Below, piece after piece: positions 56,055-64,000 of a stretch of 64,000 nucleotides of DNA. This stretch comes from Kalymmatonema hyalinum WJT4-NPBG1 (GTDB lineage: Bacteria > Cyanobacteriota > Cyanobacteriia > Cyanobacteriales > Nostocaceae). The number at the start of each line of letters is the position of its first letter. The first letter of the stretch is position 1. The DNA is taken from NCBI GenBank assembly GCA_019359075.1, contig JAHHIB010000006.1:1-64000 (forward strand), given 5' to 3'. The notes beneath the pieces are model-generated. The model was not told the DNA's origin. It saw only the letters and a list, made by a program, of their open reading frames with translations, and did no database searches. The translations under genes were made by a program, and so were the position numbers.

Positions 56055-56696
56055 ATGATTGTTGTCCATCATCTCAACAACTCGCGATCGCAACGTGTGC
56101 TATGGCTGCTTGAAGAATTAGGTATCGAGTACGAACTTAAGTTCTACGAACGTGATCCAAAAACGATGTTGGCACCAGCATCGCTGCGCCAAGTTCATCC
56201 GCTCGGTAAGTCACCAGTCATTACAGATGCAGACCTCACAATTGCCGAGTCGGGTGCTATCATCGAATACCTAGTGAGTCGCTACGGCAGTGGTCGGCTA
56301 GTCCCTTCCCCCGACACACCAGAGCGTCTGCGCTACACTTATTGGCTGCACTACGCCGAAGGCTCCGCAATGCCGCCCTTGCTCCTCAATCTCATCTTTG
56401 ATCATTTTGGACTAAGGGACAGCGACGCGATGGACACATTTATCACGCCCCAGATCAAGCTTCACTTTGACTACATTGAAAGCGAACTCAGTCAGAGTAC
56501 GTGGTTCGCGAGTTCTGAATTCACCGCTGCCGATATCCAAATGAGTTTTCCCCTCGAAATGTTTGCTATGCATACCGAAGAAGTCGAGAACCGACCAAAG
56601 CTTAAGGAATTTCTTGAGCGTATCCATGGGCGAAGAGCTTACAAACGTGCACTTGAGCGTGGAGGCAAATACGACTTCGCCAACGGTATTCAATAA
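56055..56696 (+). CDS. Glutathione S-transferase
   Basis: A 213-residue protein. The thioredoxin-like N-domain reads HHLNNSRSQRVLWLLEELGI (active-site Ser/Arg region), then GKSPVITDADLTIAESGAII (cis-Pro and ES glutathione-binding pair). The helical C-domain includes YTYWLHYAEGSAMPPLLLNL and STWFASSEFTAADIQMSFPL (the N-capping box, FTAADI). AGAGGAACG lies upstream of the ATG. It is a typical bacterial GST with probable detoxification function; the substrate is unknown. Confidence 0.85.
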   Translation: MIVVHHLNNSRSQRVLWLLEELGIEYELKFYERDPKTMLAPASLRQVHPLGKSPVITDADLTIAESGAIIEYLVSRYGSGRLVPSPDTPERLRYTYWLHYAEGSAMPPLLLNLIFDHFGLRDSDAMDTFITPQIKLHFDYIESELSQSTWFASSEFTAADIQMSFPLEMFAMHTEEVENRPKLKEFLERIHGRRAYKRALERGGKYDFANGIQ

Positions 56697-56751
56697 TTCT
56701 TGTACCTAAACGTTACCCTATCGCATACCTGAATAACGCAGACGACTTTTC

Positions 56752-56910
56752 CTATGTGACCAGTTTGGAGAAATCGCCCGCAGTCCTATCTTCAAACAGT
56801 TCAAGTTGCCCAAACCGAAAGATACTTTGGTGGAGCGTATTCTTGCAAGGAAACAAGCTTCAGGGATTGGTGAGATGGCAGAGATTGATAAACTACTGAG
56901 TACTGTTTAA
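56752..56910 (+). pseudogene. C-terminal shard of an unidentified gene
   Basis: A 53-codon frame ends LPKPKDTLVERILARKQASG, IGEMAEIDKLL and a stop. It has regular codon use and no start, so it looks like the tail of a lost gene. I do not recognise the family. Confidence 0.35.
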
Positions 56911-56980
56911 AGAGATTTCTTTGTAATCTTAATTGTATACACTCATAGCCCTGACCCAAAGTGCAAATAACTCTTGTTGT

Positions 56981-57165
56981 TTAACTCCCAATTCCATCGC
57001 AAAGGTGCTTGTCGCTTTCAATCACTTTACTACTGTTTTTAAGATAGTCTCTCACCTGAGAGCAACCTTTCTTTAGCCAGTCATCCAAATCCAAAATTTC
57101 TGTTTCTATGTTGCCAAGGTTCCAAAATCTAATAGTTGTATCGTAGCTAGCCGAAGCAAGTTTTT
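56981..57165 (-). pseudogene. Out-of-frame C-terminus of the second CHAT-nSTAND-WD40 gene
   Basis: If one A is restored in the poly-A tract (T5 on the plus strand at 57161-57165), the protein continues KLASASYDTTIRFWNLGNIE, DDWLKKGCSQVRDYLKNSSK, VIESDKHLC and stops at 56981. This supplies the missing last WD40 blade and a tail matching the end of the paralogue (WLHDYLTINKNLDESERHLC). In the sequence as given these codons are lost. Confidence 0.75.
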
Positions 57166-60100
57166 GCCATCCGAGCTAAAATCTACACTCCAAACCCAAT
57201 CATCATGTCCTTGAAAAGTACGCAGTAACCTCCCGTCTTGTTTCCAAAGTTTGATGGTTTTATCAAAACTGGCAGAGGCAATTTGCTTGCCATTAGGGCT
57301 AAACTTGACACTAATGATCCTTTCTTCATGACCAATAAGGGTTTTATACGCATTGATAGTCCTGTTTGGTGTTTGGCATAAAGTATCATCCAGTTTCCAA
57401 AGTTTAACAGTTTTGTCGTCACTGGCAGTCGCAATCGTCCTGCCATCTGGACTGAAACTGATGCCATTAACTTCATCTTCGTGTCCCTCTAGGGTTACAC
57501 ATAATGTGCCATCCAATTTCCAAATTTTAGCGGTACGGTCATCACTGGCAGTCGCAATCGTTTTGCCATCTGGACTAAAACTGACATCCACTACCCGCTC
57601 GCGATGACCCTGATCGCCCCCCAAGGTTTTCATGTACTTGCCATTTAGATTTAGATCCCAAAGTTTTGCAGTTTTATCAGCACTGGCAGTAACAATCATT
57701 TTGCCATCTGGACTAAAACTGGCAAAGAAAACCTCGCCGCTATGCCCTTTGAGAGTTGCAACCTCCTTCCCTTCTGTGTTCCATAATTGAGTTGTCTTAT
57801 CAGCATTAGCAGTAGCAATTATCTTGCCATCCGGGCTAAAACTCACACCATTAACTGCGCCTGAGCACTTGAGGATTTTTAGTAGGCGACCATTTAGATT
57901 CCAAAGTTTGGCAGTTCCATAGCTATCAGTTCCACATTTGCTAGCAGTTTCATCTTCGCTTGCAGTAGCAATCATGTCGAGTTTCGGGTTAAAACTGACA
58001 CTACGAACTGCTTTACTATGTGCCTGAACCTGAATTGGCAGCAGGCTGCTATCAATTCTCCAAAGCTTAACGGTGTTGTCAGCACCACCAGAAGCCATCA
58101 TGTTACCTTGCGGACTAAAACTCACGTTATTAACCCGATCTCCATGCTTAATGGTTATGCGTAAAGTGCCATCCCGGTTCCAAAGTCTAACTGTTCTATC
58201 CCAACTAGCAGTGGCAATTGTGTTGCCATCTGGGCTAAAACTTATACCAAATAGTCGGTCGGTATGTCCGGTGAGAGTTTTTGCACGCCAAGTTCCATCT
58301 ACTTGATTCCAAAGCTTAGCTGTTTTGTCCCAACTGGCAGTAGCAATTGTCTTACCATCTGGGCTGAAGCTTATATCGTAAACCTTATCTTTATGATGTC
58401 CCTTTAAATTTTGAATTTCCTTACCATCTAAATTTAAAAGACTTATTGAGTGGTCATCATCACTTGCAGTAGCAATTATCTTGCCGTCCGGGTTGAAACT
58501 TACACTGTTAACAGGACTACTATTTTTTTTTAGAATTCTTTTAAGCTTTTGTTCATCCACATTCCAAAGTAAAACCTGCTTTCCACTAGCAGTAACAAGT
58601 GTTTTACAGTCAGGAGCAAAACTTACTTTCAGAACAGTATCATTGTGGTTCAGGGTTTTATGCAGAATACCATATTCGTTCCAGACTTTGACAGTTTTAT
58701 CCTCACTGGCAGTGGCGAACATCCTACCTTTAGGACAGAAACTAATGCCATATACCTTCTCTTTGTGATCCAAAGTTTTAAGCAAAAGACCATATTTATT
58801 CCAGAGTTTGACAGTTTTATCTAAGCTAGCAGAGACGATCGTGTTACCATCAGGACTAAAACTGACGCCATAAACCCAGTCGGTATGTCCTTTTTGTCCT
58901 TCTAAGCGGTTGAGCTCTTTCACAGTATCAACTGCTTGTTGCAGCACTTTTACAACTTGCTGATTTAATTTAGGGTCTGCCCATACTGCCTGTGTCAGTT
59001 TTTTCCCTGCCTTTAAACCATCTATTAATGCATCAAAACTCTGGTTTGCTATCAACGACTTTTCTGAAGAAACTGTCAAGGCGTTAATCTCATTTCTTTG
59101 AGCTTGTTGTCTTTGGATTTCTGTCTGCCACCATCCAAATCCCAATACTCCTGCCAGAATTAAAGCCCCACTCGTGCTACCAGCCAGAATAAGTCTTTTA
59201 GTCCGCTCGCGCCTGTGTTGCTCGTTTTGTTGCAGTGTCAAACTCGCTTTTATGTATTCCTGCTCTAGAGTCAGCTCGTCCGGACGCTTTTGCAACCATT
59301 GTTGAGCATCAGCCAAAGCTTTACCCCGTAACAATGCATCTTTATCTCGATTGCTTTTTTCCCACTGCTGTCTTGCCGCTCGCAGTTCCTGCAACCAAGT
59401 ACGGAAGTCGCGATCTAGTTCGAGCCATTGGCGCAGGTGTCCCCATTTTTGAATTAAGGCTTCATGGACAATTTCCACGGTTTCGTTGCCCGTTGCCTCA
59501 TCGTATCCTGTAACTACCAAACGATCGTCTGCAAGGCGCGTTACTAAATCCCAGTTTTCTTCTCCCACTTCCACACGGGTAGCCAGACGTCGAGTATCGC
59601 CTGTTTGTTCCCCAAGATGTACCAATTGAATGAAAATCAGTCTTGCTTGTTCTTTTTCCTTTTGATTGAGTTTGTCATATACCCGGTCAGCATAATGAGC
59701 TACAGCAGCTTCGACACCGTGAATCTCGTTATAAGCCGCATTTTGCAAGACAGTATCTATTCGTTTTTCCCATAGTTGGGTAAGAGCAAACTCCAGTAAG
59801 GGTAAATTTCCTGCTTGGGTCGCGATCGCACCTAGAATTCGTTCAGCAAGCCCTGGCTCTAATGTCACTCCAAGTAGCGCTGCTGGTTGTTCGATTGCAG
59901 CAAGCAGCTCTGAAGCATTCATTGGACCCAGTTTCAGATCTCTGTGCTGTAAGGCATCGGCAAAGGGACGGTATGAAAGAGCTTGTGCTAAAAAATCTGC
60001 TCTTAATGTGATAACAACAGTTAAATCTGATGGGCACGCAATCGCTTCTAATAGCCTATCTAAAAAAATCTGGCGCTCTTGTAGGTCTTGAGATAACGTG

Positions 60101-61602
60101 TAAAGTTCCTCAAACTGGTCTGCAACTAACAGTAGCTTGCATTTGGGGTTTCTTGTGGTAATATCGCCTGCAACGTTTTGTAAAGAATTTGCCGACTGCA
60201 ATTGAGCAACCAAATCTTCGATTTTTTGTAGCTTTGCATCTCCACTTATTTGTGGTTCTAAATGATTCACCAACGTACTTGCTAGAGCGTAAAAGGGTCT
60301 AGAGCTTGGTCGAAAAGAAGCTACAAGCCAGTTCCCAGCACGACGCAGCTCGGGAATAAGTCCAGCAAATACGACTGAGGACTTACCGCTACCACTAGGA
60401 CCGATAACGGCGACTAAGGATTCATTTTGAACGGCTGACAGCAGCCTACTTATAAAAGCGTCCCGTCCGAAGAAAAATTGTGCATCCTCCTCACTAAAGG
60501 CAAATAGACCACGATACGGACACAAGTTGGTAGAACGCCGCCCTAAATCTTGCCATGTAGGTTGTACGGTAGCAGGATCTTGAAACATCACTGGCAACCA
60601 ACTGGCACAGGGAAATTGGTACTCCAGACCTTGTAGTTTTTCTCGCGCTTCTCGCTGTGCTAAGTATAAATATTTACCACTAGCCAAGAGGGGAAGAAAA
60701 TCAGTAATAAATTTTTGAGCAACGACATCAGGCACTGGCTCCCGCATAACAATGATTTGGGGGATGTGTAATTGTTGTAGCTCAAATGCCAATCCCATAC
60801 CATCACACGAGTTGAATACGGCTAAGGTTAACCCACGATTGACAGCATTTCTTAAAGCATACCTGAGTTCGTCAAGAGTTAAGCTTTCGGTTTGATTGAT
60901 GTAAATGCGACCTTTATCGCCTTCAGTCTGGCTGTGACCTGCGAAAAACAAGATGTCCCAATCCTGCTTCCACAATGAGTCACTAATATCTGAACGTTGC
61001 GGTTCTACTAAAAAGGTTGTTTCTGCATCTGGTAAATCTTCTAGCGCTTGTCGATCTTTTTGAACGTCAATACCGATACTATTGCCAAGAATGGCTAAAA
61101 TTTTGACTTTACCTCGCAGTGTAGGTGTTTTCGCTCTTATCCTCGGTTCGCAGTCCGGCTTGCCAAAAACAACTTCCAATAGTGAATTTTTATCAACTAA
61201 ATCCCATAAATACCACGGAAGTTTCAACAGCAGCTGGCTCGAAGTGCGAATTAGTACTTGTACCTCATGTGGAGAAACGAATTGTTGCAAGCACTGCTCC
61301 CGGATCGGTCGAAACGAATCGGACAATAACCATCGATTAAGCTGCTGGTGTAACTCTTTAGCTGAGGAGTAGCAGTCCTGACGCCACTGCCTTTCAGTTA
61401 CAATTGCCTTAATTCGATAAGACCTTCCCCAACTGCGATAATTTGACTGCCACCGCTTAAGTGCTGCTGCTAATTCTTGATTGGCAGGTAAGTAGCCAGT
61501 AATTTCTATATGGGGATGATTGCCATGTTCCTCAACATTTAGTGTTGCCCGTACGCCTTCAATTATGTCACCATCTAGCTTTAGGACAAGTAACTTCCTC
61601 AT
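57106..61602 (-). CDS. CHAT (caspase-like)-nSTAND NTPase-WD40 protein, C-terminus frameshifted
   Basis: A 1498-residue protein, paralogue of 6826-11559 in opposite orientation. The CHAT domain has His223 (FFAGHSQ) and Cys266 (FNSCDG); the nSTAND domain has Walker A GPSGSGKSS (401-409) and Walker B LLVADQFEEL (Asp495). A membrane helix follows (about 815-835, LILAGSTSGALILAGVLGFG), then WD40 repeats: 13 in frame, 14 once the A6-to-A5 deletion at 57161-57165 is corrected. It lacks the three dispersed-repeat insertions of the other copy, so it shows the ancestral layout. Blade 8 has a short insertion (SKCGTDSYG). The last residues in this frame (LLRLATIQLLDFGTLAT) are frameshift text. The gene may be non-functional or the shift may be a sequencing artefact. 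Confidence 0.85.
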   Translation of the reverse strand: MRKLLVLKLDGDIIEGVRATLNVEEHGNHPHIEITGYLPANQELAAALKRWQSNYRSWGRSYRIKAIVTERQWRQDCYSSAKELHQQLNRWLLSDSFRPIREQCLQQFVSPHEVQVLIRTSSQLLLKLPWYLWDLVDKNSLLEVVFGKPDCEPRIRAKTPTLRGKVKILAILGNSIGIDVQKDRQALEDLPDAETTFLVEPQRSDISDSLWKQDWDILFFAGHSQTEGDKGRIYINQTESLTLDELRYALRNAVNRGLTLAVFNSCDGMGLAFELQQLHIPQIIVMREPVPDVVAQKFITDFLPLLASGKYLYLAQREAREKLQGLEYQFPCASWLPVMFQDPATVQPTWQDLGRRSTNLCPYRGLFAFSEEDAQFFFGRDAFISRLLSAVQNESLVAVIGPSGSGKSSVVFAGLIPELRRAGNWLVASFRPSSRPFYALASTLVNHLEPQISGDAKLQKIEDLVAQLQSANSLQNVAGDITTRNPKCKLLLVADQFEELYTLSQDLQERQIFLDRLLEAIACPSDLTVVITLRADFLAQALSYRPFADALQHRDLKLGPMNASELLAAIEQPAALLGVTLEPGLAERILGAIATQAGNLPLLEFALTQLWEKRIDTVLQNAAYNEIHGVEAAVAHYADRVYDKLNQKEKEQARLIFIQLVHLGEQTGDTRRLATRVEVGEENWDLVTRLADDRLVVTGYDEATGNETVEIVHEALIQKWGHLRQWLELDRDFRTWLQELRAARQQWEKSNRDKDALLRGKALADAQQWLQKRPDELTLEQEYIKASLTLQQNEQHRRERTKRLILAGSTSGALILAGVLGFGWWQTEIQRQQAQRNEINALTVSSEKSLIANQSFDALIDGLKAGKKLTQAVWADPKLNQQVVKVLQQAVDTVKELNRLEGQKGHTDWVYGVSFSPDGNTIVSASLDKTVKLWNKYGLLLKTLDHKEKVYGISFCPKGRMFATASEDKTVKVWNEYGILHKTLNHNDTVLKVSFAPDCKTLVTASGKQVLLWNVDEQKLKRILKKNSSPVNSVSFNPDGKIIATASDDDHSISLLNLDGKEIQNLKGHHKDKVYDISFSPDGKTIATASWDKTAKLWNQVDGTWRAKTLTGHTDRLFGISFSPDGNTIATASWDRTVRLWNRDGTLRITIKHGDRVNNVSFSPQGNMMASGGADNTVKLWRIDSSLLPIQVQAHSKAVRSVSFNPKLDMIATASEDETASKCGTDSYGTAKLWNLNGRLLKILKCSGAVNGVSFSPDGKIIATANADKTTQLWNTEGKEVATLKGHSGEVFFASFSPDGKMIVTASADKTAKLWDLNLNGKYMKTLGGDQGHRERVVDVSFSPDGKTIATASDDRTAKIWKLDGTLCVTLEGHEDEVNGISFSPDGRTIATASDDKTVKLWKLDDTLCQTPNRTINAYKTLIGHEERIISVKFSPNGKQIASASFDKTIKLWKQDGRLLRTFQGHDDWVWSVDFSSDGKNLLRLATIQLLDFGTLAT

Positions 61603-62186
61603 TGCTAGTACCCAATGATTATTTTCCGCCTGTAAAATATCTTCACTGGCTGTGAACGAGATTTCAGAAAATCAAGAATATCTATTTCTAACTCAGCATT
61701 CAGCAAAAACTTTATGTGGAGTTTTGTTAAGCAAGTAGAGTTTGTGAATTGCAACAGAAAAACTTAAGGCAGTTGGGTAGATTTCAGGATGCGATCACGT
61801 AAGCCTGGCGGCTTTGGAGGACTCAGCGGGCGCGGAGCGCTATCGCCCCTAGTGGGCGCGCTGCACCATCGCAAGGTATGTAGCAATCTCATTGAAAGAT
61901 GAGAAAATACGTAGATACAAATCACGGATTTAATGAATCGACATAAAACATTCTTTCTCAGGCTTGACGTAAAGCTCTTTGACCCAGGCTGTAAACAAGC
62001 CAAACCCATAACCATAGAAGCGTGCAGCAAAAAGTTTTATGACTGTAGACGCTGGTGGTATTAAAGGTTAAAGTCAAATTAATTTTGAATTAATCATGCG
62101 CTCTCTGAGCCAATTGATAAATATTCCCCTTTTTCTCAATTTACGCTCGGACGACCACATCTAACGATTTCAACTGCTAAATACTC
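61603..62186. other. Divergent intergenic region with a GC-rich dispersed repeat
   Basis: About 580 bp with no supported gene. Around 61790-61880 there is GC-rich DNA (GGGCGCGGAGCGCTATCGCC, then TAGTGGGCGCGCTGC) of the dispersed-repeat type. The flanking sequence should carry the promoters of the CHAT-nSTAND-WD40 gene and the RecD2-like gene. Confidence 0.4.
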
Positions 62187-64000
62187 ATGATTTCGTTCCC
62201 TAAAGTCGATAAACTTCCAGAACTAACCTTGGTCGAAATCCAGCAGTATTTAGAAAGTGGACTTTTTCGTGGAATCGGGAAGAAAACTGCCCAAACTCTT
62301 GTCAATTACTTTGGCTCTGACACCTTATTGGTGTTAGATACCAATCCAGAAAGACTTGAGGAAATCCCCGGACTTGGTAAATATCGAATCGCTACAATTA
62401 CTAAAGTTTGGTCAGAAAGTAAAGCCAATCCTACAAGAGCAGCTATTGCCCAGCTTTTGGCAGTGGGAACATCATTGAGGTTAACCTTAAAGATTTGTGA
62501 CCATTACGGACACAAAACCTCAGCAGTACTATTGAGCGACCCTTACAAGTTAATTGATGACATTGAGGGCATCGGCTTTAAAACTGCTGATCAGTTAGCG
62601 CTGTCTCTCGGTATGTCGGTAAAATGTGACACTCGATACTCGAAAGGTCTGCTCCATGTTTTGAAGGACGCCTTGAGTGAGGGCAATTGTTTTCTGCCTG
62701 AATCCCAATTACTAGCACGTGCTGTATCTTTGTTAGAGCGTCCTGACCACACACCCGACTATAAATCTTTAAGTACCATTCTTCTTCAGTTAATTGAGAA
62801 CCAAACTTTAGTTTATGGCGAGATTGCCAATAGTGTTTATCTAAGAGCCGCCTACCGCGCTGAACTCTCCGTAGCGTTAAAAATTAAAAATTTAATTAAT
62901 CAGCCAACTTACTCGACAGAACATCTAGAACACTGGTTAGCCGACTTTGAATCGGCTGACTATCGCGAACTCTCACGCTTGAGCAATGAACAGATCAGCG
63001 CCTTATTCATGGCAGTTAAACATCCGATTAGTATAATTACAGGCGGACCAGGACGCGGCAAAACCCATGTGCTAAAAGCCTTGGTGCAATGGTTAACATC
63101 CATTGGGGCAACTATAGCTCTTGCAGCACCCACGGGGAAAGCTGCCAACCGGATGAAAGACGCAACAGGACAGGAAGCAACTACCATTCACCGTCTACTT
63201 CAATGGCAAGGACTTGGGCAAACCTTTCACTATAACGAGCATAATCTCCTTGCTATTGATTGGCTGATTGTTGATGAGTTTTCAATGGTGGACATATTCC
63301 TGTTCAATTCCCTACTGAAAGCTTTACCACCAAAAACCCAAATTCTTTTAGTAGGAGACTCTGACCAATTACCCAGTGTTGGGGCTGGAATGGTACTGCG
63401 AGACTTGCTTTATTCTGAAATAGTGCCGACAACGAGATTACAGACCATTTATCGACAGCAACACGAAAGCCCGATTATCTATGCAGCTAGCGATGTAAAT
63501 TCTGGTACAGTTCCGGCACTGCACAAATTTAATCAGGTATCCGAGTGGATGGATGTGGCAGACTGCGCCATGTTGGAAACTCCTTCACCACAAGCGACGG
63601 CTAACACCATTGTCGGGTTAGTCGAAGCTATGAGCCGTGAGAATGTGGATTTAAATCAACAAGTGATGGTGTTAGCACCCCAAAAGGAAGGAGCCGCTGG
63701 GGTTCACAATCTCAATAAGCTGCTTGGGTCCATCTTCAATCCAAAAAAATCCAACCAAAAAGAAGTCGTTTCCGGGTCGGTCGTCTACCGAGTCGGGGAT
63801 CGGGTGATACAACTCAAAAATCGTTACGATACCGTCCCGCCAGTGATGAACGGCGAGACAGGTCGGGTTATTGCTGTAGAAGACGAAAAACAAATGGTGA
63901 GGATTTCATTTGAGGGAGGCGCGATTGTTGACTACTATCCTGGTAACTTTGAGCAAATCATGCATTCGTTTTGTATAACTTGCCATAAGAGCCAAGGCAG
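62187..64000 (+). CDS. recD2: RecD2-type ATP-dependent DNA helicase (partial, runs off window)
   Basis: Starts at the ATG at 62187 (ISFPKVDKLPELTLVEIQQY) and is open to the end, so about 604 codons are seen. The N-terminus has HhH-like text (LFRGIGKKTAQTLV, EIPGLGKYRI, DIEGIGFKTADQLA) typical of RecD2 (stand-alone RecD without BC). Helicase motifs: Walker A ITGGPGRGKTHVLKAL (residues 286-293, with Arg where Thr/Ser is common), AAPTGKAANRM, Walker B WLIVDEFSMVD, LVGDSDQLPSVGAG, and the terminal FCITCHKSQG. It unwinds DNA 5'-3' and acts in repair. The remaining C-terminal ~120 residues lie outside the window. Confidence 0.88.
   Translation, partial: MISFPKVDKLPELTLVEIQQYLESGLFRGIGKKTAQTLVNYFGSDTLLVLDTNPERLEEIPGLGKYRIATITKVWSESKANPTRAAIAQLLAVGTSLRLTLKICDHYGHKTSAVLLSDPYKLIDDIEGIGFKTADQLALSLGMSVKCDTRYSKGLLHVLKDALSEGNCFLPESQLLARAVSLLERPDHTPDYKSLSTILLQLIENQTLVYGEIANSVYLRAAYRAELSVALKIKNLINQPTYSTEHLEHWLADFESADYRELSRLSNEQISALFMAVKHPISIITGGPGRGKTHVLKALVQWLTSIGATIALAAPTGKAANRMKDATGQEATTIHRLLQWQGLGQTFHYNEHNLLAIDWLIVDEFSMVDIFLFNSLLKALPPKTQILLVGDSDQLPSVGAGMVLRDLLYSEIVPTTRLQTIYRQQHESPIIYAASDVNSGTVPALHKFNQVSEWMDVADCAMLETPSPQATANTIVGLVEAMSRENVDLNQQVMVLAPQKEGAAGVHNLNKLLGSIFNPKKSNQKEVVSGSVVYRVGDRVIQLKNRYDTVPPVMNGETGRVIAVEDEKQMVRISFEGGAIVDYYPGNFEQIMHSFCITCHKSQG

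Noticed and set aside
61764-62030. Minus-strand 88-codon ORF
   Set aside because: Its C-terminal half is the translation of a GC-rich dispersed repeat; no start signal.
62960-63893. Minus-strand ORFs inside the RecD2 gene
   Set aside because: Antisense shadows of conserved helicase motifs.

Overview
The window looks like the chromosome or a large replicon of a filamentous, heterocyst-type cyanobacterium. The reasons are the HIP1 octamers (GCGATCGC, e.g. near 184, 285 and 8164), a heptanucleotide tandem repeat, GC-rich dispersed hairpin repeats, and families that are mostly cyanobacterial (DUF1822, COP23, CHAT-nSTAND-WD40, trypsin-TPR). No tRNA, rRNA or CRISPR array was seen.

Region A (0.3-22.7 kb) is one thematic cluster. 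It holds a sigma-70-like factor, a DUF1822 protein, two giant secreted proteins with two trypsin-like domains plus 21-23 TPRs, a CHAT-nSTAND-14xWD40 protein, several small secreted TPR and COP23 proteins, an HtrA-like protease with a PPC domain, and a transmembrane Ser/Thr kinase with a PsbP-like outer domain. A second CHAT-nSTAND-WD40 paralogue lies at 57.1-61.6 kb. The architecture recalls NTP-dependent conflict or signalling systems: a caspase-like effector with a STAND switch, WD40/TPR sensors and accessory proteases. One TPR protein (17494-18432) appears to be a protease-less deletion derivative, and a COP23 gene is reduced to its N-terminus.

Region B (23-31.9 kb) is a defence-type island. 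In order it has a ribbon-helix-helix protein, two unknown genes, a GIY-YIG protein, a tiny basic ORF, a decayed JAB?/ThiF(E1)-DUF6527 remnant, a complete short type II CBASS operon (CD-NTase, E2-like, nuclease-SAVED effector) and a LlaJI-like PD-(D/E)XK nuclease gene broken by an in-frame stop.

Region C (31.9-43 kb) is a mosaic of intact housekeeping or stress genes (globin, MOSC, SDR, glutamine amidotransferase, DapA-like, cupin, LysR) and chimeric gene remnants: Tpx joined to MarR, an IS6 fragment, a frameshifted GMC oxidoreductase, an AraC fragment, and LysR fused to an IS1-type zinc ribbon.

Region D (43.6-57 kb) holds a frameshifted SNF2 helicase, a GH65 remnant, direct repeats resembling a Tn7-like transposon end, a rifampin phosphotransferase homologue, a CoiA-like nuclease, a SPOR/NAGPA secreted protein, DUF5996 and a glutathione S-transferase. 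Region E (57-64 kb) holds the second CHAT-nSTAND-WD40 gene, whose last blade is out of frame, and a RecD2-like helicase cut by the window end.

All calls come from reading the sequence by eye; no database search was run.
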